Shown: positions 38,747 through 47,088 of the stretch, in pieces
Numbering within the stretch: position 1 is the first letter of the stretch
How the letters are laid out: the number at the start of each line of letters is the position of its first letter
Assembly: GCA_963796155.1 (NCBI GenBank)
Contig: CAWCKT010000010.1
Coordinates: 72,841 to 136,840 of the forward strand
Source: AP-15 sp963796155
GTDB lineage: Bacteria; Pseudomonadota; Alphaproteobacteria; ATCC43930; CGMCC-115725
Direction: 5' to 3'
DNA length: 64,000 nt
Program-made: the position numbers and the translations under genes
Notes under the pieces: generated by a model
Told to the model about the DNA's origin: nothing
Databases searched by the model: none
The model's input: only the letters and a program-made list of their open reading frames with translations

Positions 38747-39802
38747 ATGGGTTTCGAATTCGGCGTGTTCCACGAGTTTCAGCGGCGCCCGGGCCAGACC
38801 GAGGCCGAGGCGTTCACCACCGCCTTCGATCAGGTCGACGCCGCCGAGCGCTGGGGTCTCGACGCGATCTGGCTGGCGGAAATCCATATGGCGCCCGAAA
38901 GGTCGGTCTGCTCGGTGCCGATGACGATCGCGAGCGCGATCGCGGCACGCACCAACAACATCAAGATCGGTACCGGCGTCCAGGTTCTGCCGTTGTGCCA
39001 GCCGTTGCGGCTGGCGGAAGACAGCGCCGCTGTCGATCATATCAGCCATGGTCGGCTGATCTTCGGGGTCGGCCGCAGCGGCTTCCCGCGCGCCTACGAG
39101 GCCTACGGCATCCCCTATGGCGAAAGCCCCGAGCGCTTTGCCGAAGTGCTGGAAATCGTCAGGCGGGCCTGGACCGAGGAAAGGTTCTCGTTCGCCGGCA
39201 AATACTACAATTACGAAAACGTCTGCATCGTGCCAAAGCCGTATCGCAAGCCGCATCCGCCGATCCGGATCGCAGCCAATCGCGAGGATACGTTCATTGC
39301 GGCCGCGAAGCAGGGTTATGCGATCTTTGTCGGGGCGCGGCGCGGCACCTTCGACGAGGTCCTGCCGAATTTGCAGACCTACCGCGAGGCCTGGAAAGCC
39401 GCCGGCCACCCGGGCGAGGGCGAAGTCTATCTGCGCGCCCCGGTGTATGTCGGGGACACCCTCGAACAGGCGCTTTCCGACCCCCAAGAGAGCCTGATGA
39501 ATTTCTACCGCTATCTGGGTGCGCGGCTCGAAGAATCGGCCAACAGCGCCGGCGTCTTTGATACCGCGCGGCGGATCGAGGGCGCCCAGCGGCTGCAGAA
39601 CCTCACCTGGGAGGAGGCGCGGCGCGGCCGCGCGATCATCGGCACCCCGGAAATCGTCGCCGACAATCTCGCGAGCCTCAGAGACCAGCTCGGCCTCGCC
39701 GGCATCCTCGCCGAGCTCAACACCGGCGGGTTAATCCCGCACGAGCGGGTGATGCGCTCGATGCAATTGCTGTGCGAGAAGGTGCAGCCGCGGCTCCATT
39801 GA
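38747..39802 (+). CDS. LLM-class flavin-dependent oxidoreductase
   Basis: A 351-residue luciferase-like protein, MGFEFGVFHEFQRRPGQTEA, AIWLAEIHMAPERSV, IKIGTGVQVLPLCQPLRLAE, FGVGRSGFPRAYEAYGIPY, paralogous to 35469-36497 (same C-terminal NTGGLIPHERVMRSMQLLCE / NFGALIPHEPMTRSLQLLCE). AGGAGG lies 6 bases upstream. The presence of two different LLM types side by side may mean a heterodimer, as in LuxAB, or sequential oxidation steps. Confidence 0.9.
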   Translation: MGFEFGVFHEFQRRPGQTEAEAFTTAFDQVDAAERWGLDAIWLAEIHMAPERSVCSVPMTIASAIAARTNNIKIGTGVQVLPLCQPLRLAEDSAAVDHISHGRLIFGVGRSGFPRAYEAYGIPYGESPERFAEVLEIVRRAWTEERFSFAGKYYNYENVCIVPKPYRKPHPPIRIAANREDTFIAAAKQGYAIFVGARRGTFDEVLPNLQTYREAWKAAGHPGEGEVYLRAPVYVGDTLEQALSDPQESLMNFYRYLGARLEESANSAGVFDTARRIEGAQRLQNLTWEEARRGRAIIGTPEIVADNLASLRDQLGLAGILAELNTGGLIPHERVMRSMQLLCEKVQPRLH

Positions 39803-39828
39803 GCCGCACGGTCGCACCGGAGACGACG

Positions 39829-40377
39829 ATGAGCCGATACAGAGAGCTCAAGTACGACGATCTGGACGAGGCACAACGACGGGTGTGGGAGGATGTGGTG
39901 GCGGGACCGCGTCGCGCGGTGCCGCCGCCGGCGCATGTCTGGCTGAACAGCCCCGGGCTCGCCGACCACGCCCACAAGCTCGGTGCCCATGTCCGGTTCG
40001 CCACCGACCTTTCGCCGCGGCTGACTGAAATCGCGATCCTGGTGACGGCGCGTTATTGGTCCGCGCAGTTCGAATGGCAGGCGCACGCTCGCCTCGCCCG
40101 CCAAGCCGGGTTCGCCCCCGAGATCATCGAGGCGATCGCAGAGCGCCGCACGCCGGCATTCACCGATCCCGACGAGCAGCTCGTCTACGATTTTTGCAGC
40201 ACTTTCTTCCATGACCACGCCGTCGGTGATGGGTTGTTCGAGAAAGTCAAGCACCGTTTCGGCGAACGCGGGCTGGTCGACCTCACCGGCCTCATCGGCT
40301 ATTACTCGTTTGTGTCGGTGACGCTCAACGTATTCGACGTGCCGGTCCCTCCCGGTGCGGCGCTGCTGCCCAAGTAA
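39829..40377 (+). CDS. Carboxymuconolactone decarboxylase family protein
   Basis: A 182-residue protein of the AhpD/CMD fold: SPRLTEIAILVTARYWSAQFEWQ, HARLARQAGFAPEIIEAIAE, then LVYDFCSTFFHDHAV. The paired CxxC of AhpD is absent; the W/E...H pattern instead resembles gamma-carboxymuconolactone decarboxylase-like enzymes. It is the last gene of the LLM/MetE-like cluster, 26 bases after the preceding stop, so a role in ring-cleavage product processing is reasonable. Confidence 0.85.
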   Translation: MSRYRELKYDDLDEAQRRVWEDVVAGPRRAVPPPAHVWLNSPGLADHAHKLGAHVRFATDLSPRLTEIAILVTARYWSAQFEWQAHARLARQAGFAPEIIEAIAERRTPAFTDPDEQLVYDFCSTFFHDHAVGDGLFEKVKHRFGERGLVDLTGLIGYYSFVSVTLNVFDVPVPPGAALLPK

Positions 40378-40406
40378 GACGGTCCGTTCGGTGCGTGGTC
40401 ATCGCC

Positions 40407-41480
40407 ATGGACCCGGCCTATTTCGGAACGGAACAAGTCACCGAAGAAGACCGCGCCTATAAGGGATCGCGCTTCTCTGAAGTGCGAGATGCCATTTTCG
40501 CCAACCCCTACCAAACGGTGTGGGGTGGTTCCGGCGAGCCGCCATTGCCGATCTATGGCGTTAATCTGCCGAATGTGCTGCGGGGAATCCTGCCGCTCGG
40601 TTCGCCATACTATTTTCGTCAGGCGGTCGCGAGGGCGGTCGACTCCAGGTCTGATCTGCGCTGGGGCGCCGATCGCAAGGGCTTCCGGCGCCTCATCCAT
40701 CCGAATGGCATATGCCTAACCGGGCGGTGGGAAATCTCAGAACAAACTCCTTATACCGGGTATTTCCAAAAGGACCGTCGAGCGCTGGTGGTCGGACGTT
40801 ATTCCACCTGCTGCCGGGAGACGCGCCGGGGTCACGAGCGCTCGCTGTCGCTGGCTGGCAAGCTCTTTCCGACGACGGACCCGAACCATAGCGAGCTGCT
40901 GAGCACCGCCAGCTTCATCACGCAGCAGGACATCGGCGGCGATCGCACCGATTACATCAATGATGTCGAGCTTCTCAACGCTCCCAACACCAGCGGCTGG
41001 CGGCGGGGCTTTGGTGTGCCGGTTCTGGCGGTCGAAGCCATTCTCTTCACTCTGGTCGACAAGAAACCGACCATTCGGCAGCTCTATCAGGTCGCTGAAC
41101 TGGACAAGCCGGCGGGGGAACCGACACGGGCGCCGGAATTCATGCGTCTGCTGGTCGACACCGGGCAGCCCAGGATCCCCGGTCCGGCCTTGGATTTTCG
41201 CGATGAAATCATGGCGCAGATCTATGACCGCGGCGACCCCGCCCCGAAACGGACCCTCACCTTTCACATCGAGGTCACAGACGAGGGCTCAACTCGCGGC
41301 CCGGATTTTTTTCAGCGCCGTAGTTTTACAAATTGGACCCGGATCGGAACACTGGCTTTTGACGAGGCCGTCGCGTCTTATAACGGTGACTTCGTATTAC
41401 ACTTCACGCATCCGACTTGGCGCGATGATCGGAATGATCCGTCGACGGCGACGCGCGTCAACGAACACAAGGTGCGCTGA
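40407..41480 (+). CDS. Divergent catalase-like superfamily protein (hypothetical)
   Basis: A 357-residue protein. RRLIHPNGICLTGRWEISEQ, TPYTGYF and VVGRYSTCCRETRRGHERSL with AGKLFP align with the catalase region around the distal His (RVVHAKGAGAFGEFEVT...YT...F, then VRFSTV...DPRGFAVKFY). The distal His is kept, but I cannot find the proximal RLFSY tyrosine. So it may be a heme protein of the catalase superfamily with another activity. An in-frame GTG at 40395 is the alternative start. It follows the CMD gene on the same strand. Confidence 0.55.
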   Translation: MDPAYFGTEQVTEEDRAYKGSRFSEVRDAIFANPYQTVWGGSGEPPLPIYGVNLPNVLRGILPLGSPYYFRQAVARAVDSRSDLRWGADRKGFRRLIHPNGICLTGRWEISEQTPYTGYFQKDRRALVVGRYSTCCRETRRGHERSLSLAGKLFPTTDPNHSELLSTASFITQQDIGGDRTDYINDVELLNAPNTSGWRRGFGVPVLAVEAILFTLVDKKPTIRQLYQVAELDKPAGEPTRAPEFMRLLVDTGQPRIPGPALDFRDEIMAQIYDRGDPAPKRTLTFHIEVTDEGSTRGPDFFQRRSFTNWTRIGTLAFDEAVASYNGDFVLHFTHPTWRDDRNDPSTATRVNEHKVR

Positions 41481-41491
41481 CCCTTCCAGGC

Positions 41492-42304
41492 TCAGGAGCC
41501 GCTGTTGCGGGCGATGAAGTCGAGTGTGGCGTCGGCGCAACGTTCGGCGTGGCTCGCTGCGACGTGATAGGAGTTGCCGGGCAGCACCAGCAGGCTCGAA
41601 TTCAAGATCTGTTGCTGCCAGGCCCGGGTCTCATCGACCGAGGCGAGCCCGCTGCCATCGGTGGTGATGACAAAGGTTGGGCACCGGATCTTCGGCAGGT
41701 CCGCCCTGATGTCGGCGCAGGCGATCGTTTTCATGAAGCCGATCTGGGTCGAGACCGCAGTGCGTCCCATGAACTTGATCCACCACTCGACCCCTTCTGC
41801 GGGAAAGGCACTGCCGAGGCGGCCCGCCATGGTCCGGCGGGCCCAATGCTCGACGCCGTGGCGTTCGAATTCCTCGGCCAATTCGGGCGCGCGTTCGGCA
41901 GCGCCCTCGCGCATCGGCGGCGGCGTGCCAACGACGGTCAAGGTGATCACCCGCTCGGGGCGGCGCGCCGCGAAGGCGCGGGCGATGGTCCCGCCGATCT
42001 TGGCGCCAACGAGGTGAAAGCGCCCGACCCCGAGCGCGTCCATCAGCCGCACGAAATCATCGATGACGATGTCGAGCGACCATGGGAAATCGCGCGGCAT
42101 CGGCGTCGAGGCGCCAAAGCCGCGCATGTCCGGGCGCACCACGCGATAGCGGCGCGAGAGAGAGGGCACCCAGCCATACCACGCCGCCCCGCTTTCGGCG
42201 TTGCCGTGCAGCAGCAGGATTGTCTCCGCCTCGCGCCAGGGGTCGGTAAAGTCGTCGACGAGGTAATGCAGCTGCGCGTCCGGCGGCCGCAAAAGTGTCG
42301 GCAT
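41492..42304 (-). CDS. Alpha/beta hydrolase
   Basis: A 270-residue hydrolase: ILLLHGNAESGAAWYGWVPS, RGFGAS turn, and nucleophile region FHLVGAKIGGTIARAFAARR, in which the usual serine of GxSxG is alanine-lysine (VGAKIGG). The expected acid (TFVITTDGSGLASVDETRAW) and His (GNSYHVAASHAERC) are visible. The missing serine makes classic esterase activity doubtful; some relatives (carbon-carbon bond hydrolases, dehalogenase-like or cofactor-free dioxygenases) also deviate here. Confidence 0.8.
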   Translation of the reverse strand: MPTLLRPPDAQLHYLVDDFTDPWREAETILLLHGNAESGAAWYGWVPSLSRRYRVVRPDMRGFGASTPMPRDFPWSLDIVIDDFVRLMDALGVGRFHLVGAKIGGTIARAFAARRPERVITLTVVGTPPPMREGAAERAPELAEEFERHGVEHWARRTMAGRLGSAFPAEGVEWWIKFMGRTAVSTQIGFMKTIACADIRADLPKIRCPTFVITTDGSGLASVDETRAWQQQILNSSLLVLPGNSYHVAASHAERCADATLDFIARNSGS

Positions 42305-42373
42305 TACGCTTCACCCATACGCAAACCGTTTTCGCACATGGAGATCACGCGCGGGGCGACAACCGCTCGCTTT

Positions 42374-42859
42374 TTATCCGGGCTGGTAGGTCAGGGTCAG
42401 CGCTGCGACGCCAGCCGCGACGTTGAGGCCGGTGTTGCCTTCGATGCTGAGCGGCTGCAGCGAGACCGTGTGATTGGAGCCGCCGACCAACACATTGGCC
42501 CCGACCCCGACGCCCGCCGTAGCGCTTGCAGTGGCGCCGCCATAGGATCCGGCCAGAGAGCCGGGCGCCGGCGAGGTGGTCGGCGCCAACACCGTCCAAA
42601 CGAGCACGCCGCCTTTTGTATAGCCGATGTCGACGCCGAATTTGTCGATGGAGCCGACATAGTGTTGCGGAGGGCCACCGGCCGGCGCAAAGGTGCAGTT
42701 GACCGACCGCGAAGAGCCGAAGACAAAGCCAAAACCGCTGGACACGTTACAGGTGAGCGTACCGGCTCTTACGCCTTGCGCCTGCGCCGGCGTTCCGTAT
42801 GCCAAAGCGCCCGCCGCGAAGCCGAGCGCAGTGATCGCTACTAGGAGTTTCCTGGGCAT
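42374..42859 (-). CDS. Secreted DUF992 protein, copy 2
   Basis: A 161-residue secreted protein: signal peptide MPRKLLVAITALGFAAGALA ending near AQA-Q, then a DUF992 domain with two cysteines (GTLTCNVSSGFGFVFGSS, VNCTFAPAGG) and DKFGVDIGYTKGGVLVWTVL. Function of DUF992 is unknown. It is a tandem duplicate of the gene directly upstream (same length, mostly identical residues), 29 bases apart on the same strand. Confidence 0.88.
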   Translation of the reverse strand: MPRKLLVAITALGFAAGALAYGTPAQAQGVRAGTLTCNVSSGFGFVFGSSRSVNCTFAPAGGPPQHYVGSIDKFGVDIGYTKGGVLVWTVLAPTTSPAPGSLAGSYGGATASATAGVGVGANVLVGGSNHTVSLQPLSIEGNTGLNVAAGVAALTLTYQPG

Positions 42860-42888
42860 TCCGTCATCCTCTCGCTTGCCAGATTGTT

Positions 42889-43374
42889 CTATCCCGGCTG
42901 AAAGGTCAGGGTCAGCGCCGCGACGCCCGCCGCGACGTTGAGGCCGGTATTGCCTTCGATACTGAGCGGCTGCAGCGAGATCGTACTTCCGGAGCCGCCA
43001 ACCAGCACATTGGCCCCGACCCCGACGCCCGCCGTAGCGCTTGCGGTGGCGCCGCCATAGGATCCGGTCAGAGACCCGGGCGCCGGCGCGGTGGTTGGCG
43101 CCAACACCGTCCAAACGAGCACGCCACCAGACGTATAACCGATGTCGACGCCGAATTTGTCGATTGATCCGACATACTGTTGCGGAGGGCCTCCCGGCGG
43201 CGAGTAAGTGCAGTTGACCGCCTTCGACGAACCGAAGATGAAGCCAAAGCCGCTCGCTACGTTGCAGGTGAGCACGCCGGCATTTACGCCCTGCGCCTGC
43301 GCCGGGCTTCCCAGCGCCAGAGCGCCGGCCGCAAAGCCGAGGGCACCGATCGCTACCGCGAGTTTCCTGGGCAT
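42889..43374 (-). CDS. Secreted DUF992 protein, copy 1
   Basis: A 161-residue twin of the downstream DUF992 gene: signal peptide MPRKLAVAIGALGFAAGALA, then VLTCNVASGFGFIFGSSKAV and DKFGVDIGYTSGGVLVWTVL, ending LTLTFQPG. Both copies have intact frames, so both are likely made. Probably periplasmic or surface. Confidence 0.88.
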   Translation of the reverse strand: MPRKLAVAIGALGFAAGALALGSPAQAQGVNAGVLTCNVASGFGFIFGSSKAVNCTYSPPGGPPQQYVGSIDKFGVDIGYTSGGVLVWTVLAPTTAPAPGSLTGSYGGATASATAGVGVGANVLVGGSGSTISLQPLSIEGNTGLNVAAGVAALTLTFQPG

Positions 43375-43795
43375 TCCGTCATTCTCCTGCTTGCCATATT
43401 CCGCTAGTGGAGGCGCGAGACCTCAACGTCCGGTCATATAGCTTGGTTCCCTACTCCGGCGCCACGCTTTCCTTTCACTATCCGGTCTCTCGCGCGCTCT
43501 GCTGACCGACTCAGCGTTTCGCGCGGCGGTTTTCGCGTGCAGACCGATCTCCGCATATTCCAGCAACATCGACAAAACCGATTGAACTTCCGAGACCGAT
43601 AGATGATCAGAGGCACCGAGACCTCGCGATGGTGGGCAGCGAAATATGGAAGCGGGCGGAAACGGCCGATAATGAGGGCGGATGCAGGCGGGTCTTGTTC
43701 GACAAATTTATCCGCTCGCGCCCGAGGCGATTTTTTGGAACAATCGCTTCCCGAGGCCTCGAATGGGCCGTGAACCAACTCGACAGGAAGCCGAC

Positions 43796-44413
43796 TTGAT
43801 CAGAGACAGGAATTTTCGCCAGACCCGACGCCGCGACTTCGACGACGACGGCTACGATCCGCATCTGCGCGAATTCGGAGGGACACCGCGCTTCACCCCG
43901 ACGCGGTTCGAGACACCCTCCGGCCCGCCGGTGCGCGCCGTGGTCAAATGGTTCAAACCCGAAAGGGGGTTTGGATTTGTCGAGCTCTCGGACGGCTCGG
44001 GGGATGCCTTCCTTCATGCCACCGTGCTCGAGCGCAACGGCATTGCCGCGGTGCAGGCCGGCGAAACGCTCGAGGTCCGCGTGGCGCCCGGGCAGAAGGG
44101 ACCGCAGGTTACCGAGGTCCTGAGCGTCGACAGCAGCACGGCCGTGCCGGCAGCGGCGCGGCGATCCCCTTACCCGCCGGCGAACCGTCCGGCGCCGGAG
44201 ACCGCCGTCGAAGAGGTCGGTACGGTCAAGTGGTTCAACGCCCAGAAGGGCTTTGGCTTTATTGTCCGCGAGGGCGGCGGCAAGGATGCGTTCGTGCACG
44301 CCTCGGTGCTCGAGCGGTCCGGGCTCGGCAGCCTCAGCGAAGGCCAGCGCGTGGTGATCGACATCGCCGAGGGCCGCAAGGGGCCCGAGGCCGTCAGGGT
44401 TCGCCTCGCTTAA
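43796..44413 (+). CDS. Two-domain cold-shock protein
   Basis: About 205 residues with two cold-shock OB-fold domains. Each has RNP1 and RNP2: VVKWFKPERGFGFVELSD and DAFLHATVLER, then TVKWFNAQKGFGFIVREG and DAFVHASVLER. A Pro/Ala-rich linker joins them. It binds RNA or single-stranded DNA. The TTG at 43796 is chosen because AGGAAG precedes it by 5 bases and the arginine-rich N-terminus (RDRNFRQTRRRDFDDD) begins there; ATG 43763 in frame is the alternative. Confidence 0.88.
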   Translation: MIRDRNFRQTRRRDFDDDGYDPHLREFGGTPRFTPTRFETPSGPPVRAVVKWFKPERGFGFVELSDGSGDAFLHATVLERNGIAAVQAGETLEVRVAPGQKGPQVTEVLSVDSSTAVPAAARRSPYPPANRPAPETAVEEVGTVKWFNAQKGFGFIVREGGGKDAFVHASVLERSGLGSLSEGQRVVIDIAEGRKGPEAVRVRLA

Positions 44414-44472
44414 CCCACCTCGTCGCGCTCGGCACCCTTCCCCGCAGAGCCGAGTGGGTGAGGGTGAAGGCG

Positions 44473-44865
44473 TCAGGCGGCGTTTCTGTCCAACAGCTCG
44501 ATATGGACGTTCTGCGGGCCGCGCAGAAAGGCGATCCGCACTCCGGGCCTGATTGTCTTGGGCTCGACCGTAAACTCGGCGCCCTTCTTCTTGAGCTCGG
44601 CGACGGCATCATCGATCCCGCTGACCCGAAGCCCGATGTGTTCAAGCCCGAGATAGGGCGGCTGCGGCGGGGCGGCGACGGCCTGTTCGGGTGGAACCTG
44701 GGCGATGAACACGGCTACCCCGCCGAGATTGAGGTCGAGGCGTGGCCTCCCGTCCGACTGCACCGAGCGGATGATCTCGGCACCGAACATCTCCGCGTAC
44801 CAGCGGGCGGTTGCTTCCGCATCGGGGCTGCGCAGATGGATATGGTCGTAGGTGAAGGTGGCCAT
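44473..44865 (-). CDS. VOC-family (glyoxalase-like) protein
   Basis: A 130-residue VOC protein with both beta-alpha-beta-beta-beta halves: FTYDHIHLRSPDAEATARWY and LGLEHIGLRVSGIDDAVAEL, ending VRIAFLRGPQNVHIELLD. The metal ligands are His near residue 8, another His in the second half (EHIGL) and Glu in HIELLD. It could be a dioxygenase, epimerase or lyase. Downstream of an enoyl-CoA hydratase gene on the same strand. Confidence 0.85.
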   Translation of the reverse strand: MATFTYDHIHLRSPDAEATARWYAEMFGAEIIRSVQSDGRPRLDLNLGGVAVFIAQVPPEQAVAAPPQPPYLGLEHIGLRVSGIDDAVAELKKKGAEFTVEPKTIRPGVRIAFLRGPQNVHIELLDRNAA

Positions 44866-44936
44866 GCGTCTCTCCCGTTTCCAATTACACGCTACACTCT
44901 AGGCCCAAGCCCGGGTGGGCACCAGGAGTGTCATGG

Positions 44937-45725
44937 TCAGGCACCGCGGACGGTCGGGCGACGCCGTTCGCGCCACGCGGCATGGCTTTCCTTGGCGTCC
45001 TCGGTCAGCGACAAGGCCATGAACCGATAGAGATCGATATAGGCGGCGTCGGCGACGTTGGGCATATCGAGCCCCCGGTTCAACGATTCCTTGGCCAGCC
45101 GGGAGGCGAGCGGCGGCAGTTCGGCGAGCCGCTCGGCGATCGCCGTCGTTTGCGCGATCAGCTCGGCGTGCGGTACCAGCCACTGGGCGAGGCCGAAACG
45201 GAAGGCCTCCTCGGCTTTCATCGGGTACCCCATGGCGACCTTCATCGCCTGGCCCTTGCCCACCCATCGCGCGAGGCGGACGATCCCGCCATGGTTCGGC
45301 AGTATCCCGAGAGCGACCTGCGGCAGGCGCCATTCCGCGCGATCGGAAGCGATGATCAGATCGCAGCAATAGGTCACAATGCAGCCGATGCCGACGGCGT
45401 AGCCGTTGACCGCAGCGATGACGGGCTTGGGAAACTCGGTCAGCACCTGACCCGCTGTGCGGTGCCGCTGCGGCAGGCCCTCGATGAATTCGGCCATCGA
45501 GCCCTCTCTATGGGTGCGCGGGTTCTTGAGATTGGCGCCCGCCGAGAACGCGCCGCCCGCCTCGTCGCCAGTCAGCACGGCGACCCTGATTTCGGTGTCG
45601 GATGCCATCGAGCCGCAATGTCGGGCGATTTCCTCATTGAAATCCTCTCCCCAGGCGTTGCGGGCCTCGGGCCGGCTCAGGGTCAGCCACCCAACGTGGC
45701 CGCGTTTTCGATAGAGGACCGGCAT
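44937..45725 (-). CDS. Enoyl-CoA hydratase/isomerase family protein
   Basis: A 262-residue crotonase-fold enzyme: GWLTLSRPEARNAWGEDFN, the oxyanion segment GGAFSAGANLKNPR and GYAVGIGCIVTYCCDLIIAS, then PQVALGILPNHGGIVRLARW. The usual catalytic Glu of the second motif is not at its standard place (ILPNHGG in place of a GxxPExG form), so isomerase or another crotonase reaction is possible. It acts on acyl-CoA in degradation. Confidence 0.85.
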   Translation of the reverse strand: MPVLYRKRGHVGWLTLSRPEARNAWGEDFNEEIARHCGSMASDTEIRVAVLTGDEAGGAFSAGANLKNPRTHREGSMAEFIEGLPQRHRTAGQVLTEFPKPVIAAVNGYAVGIGCIVTYCCDLIIASDRAEWRLPQVALGILPNHGGIVRLARWVGKGQAMKVAMGYPMKAEEAFRFGLAQWLVPHAELIAQTTAIAERLAELPPLASRLAKESLNRGLDMPNVADAAYIDLYRFMALSLTEDAKESHAAWRERRRPTVRGA

Positions 45726-45840
45726 CGCAAGCTCCTTTGACCGAAACCATCAGCGGCGGAGATCTTGCCTTCGTGCGGCGCATGATTGCACCCACAATCC
45801 GCCGGGTGTCATGCGCCAGCGAAGTTGCTAGGGTAGCGCG

Positions 45841-47082
45841 ATGAGCGCGAGCCGGTTTCCCGACAGCATCGAAAACCGATCTTCCTGGGTGGCGGCGGCG
45901 ATTACGACAGCCATCCTGACGATCTCCTACGGTGCGCCTCTGCTCGTCGTTGTCGGGCTCAGGCCGATCACCGCCTCTCTCGACACCACCCGGTCGGTCG
46001 TCGCTCTGGCCGGCGCCCTCGTCTGGGTCGGGACCGGGATGGGCGGCATCGTCATGGGCTGGGTGGCCGACCGGATCGGCGTGAGGCCGACGGTCGTTTT
46101 CGGCGCCCTGATGGCAGCTTTAGGCTTGGCGGTCTCGACGACCGGTCAGGTCTGGGCGTTCTTTTTCGGACACGCCATTCTGATCGGTCTATTGGGCAAC
46201 AGCGCGCACCTCCCGCCGCTGGTGGTCTATATCAGCCGTTGGTTCGACCGGCGGCGCGGCACTGCGGTCGCCCTGATCTGGTCAGGGCAATATGTCGCCG
46301 GCATGCTGTGGCCGACTGTTTTCGAACGTGCGATGACGCGATTCGGCTGGCAGGCGACGATGCGGTGTTATGCCGTGGTAGTTGCCGCGGCAATCGTGCC
46401 GATGGCCCTCCTTCTGCGGCCACCGCCCCAGCCAAGCCGAGCCGCCGCCGCGGTGGGTGCGGGCGTGCGACACCCGGGAAGGGCATTGGGCCTGCCGGCA
46501 AACCTCGTGCAAACACTATTGTGTGCAGCAGGATTCCTCTGCTGCGTGCCGATGGCGATGCCGGCCGGGCATCTGGTTGCCTTCTGCAGCGACCTTGGCA
46601 TCCCGGCGACGCACGGGGCTGCGATGCTGTCGGTCCTGCTCGGCAGTGCCTTGGTCAGCCGATTGTTCTGGGGGTGGCTAGCGGATCGGATCGGCGGGCT
46701 CAGCACTGTGCTCGCCAGCTCGGCCTGCCAGGCCCTGGCGATCGCGGCGTTCACTGCGACCCAAGACGAAGCCGGGCTGTTCGCTGTGTCGGCGGCTTAC
46801 GGGCTCGGCTTCAGCGGGATTATTCCGGGCTATGTGCTGGCGGTTCGGGAGCTCTTCCCTTCCGCCGAAGCGTCGTGGCGGGTGCCGACCCTGCTGTTCA
46901 TCAGCATGTCCGGTATGGCTTTCGGCGGCTGGTTTGCCGGTGCGTTGTACGATCACCTTCACTTCTATGCGCCGGCCTTCGCCGCGGGCGCCTTGTTCAA
47001 CGTGGCGAACCTGGCCGTCATCGGATTTCTCGTCACACGGCAGGCGAGAGAGCCGCGCGTGCCGGCGGTGCTCCCCGCATAA
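45841..47082 (+). CDS. MFS transporter
   Basis: A 413-residue transporter with about 12 transmembrane helices, GGIVMGWVADRIGVRPTVVF (motif A in the first half) and LFWGWLADRIGGLSTVLASS in the second. The layout resembles oxalate/formate-type or monocarboxylate MFS carriers. It is divergent from the hydratase gene, so uptake of the substrate degraded by the local enzymes is plausible. Confidence 0.88.
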   Translation: MSASRFPDSIENRSSWVAAAITTAILTISYGAPLLVVVGLRPITASLDTTRSVVALAGALVWVGTGMGGIVMGWVADRIGVRPTVVFGALMAALGLAVSTTGQVWAFFFGHAILIGLLGNSAHLPPLVVYISRWFDRRRGTAVALIWSGQYVAGMLWPTVFERAMTRFGWQATMRCYAVVVAAAIVPMALLLRPPPQPSRAAAAVGAGVRHPGRALGLPANLVQTLLCAAGFLCCVPMAMPAGHLVAFCSDLGIPATHGAAMLSVLLGSALVSRLFWGWLADRIGGLSTVLASSACQALAIAAFTATQDEAGLFAVSAAYGLGFSGIIPGYVLAVRELFPSAEASWRVPTLLFISMSGMAFGGWFAGALYDHLHFYAPAFAAGALFNVANLAVIGFLVTRQAREPRVPAVLPA

Positions 47083-47088
47083 CCGCCG

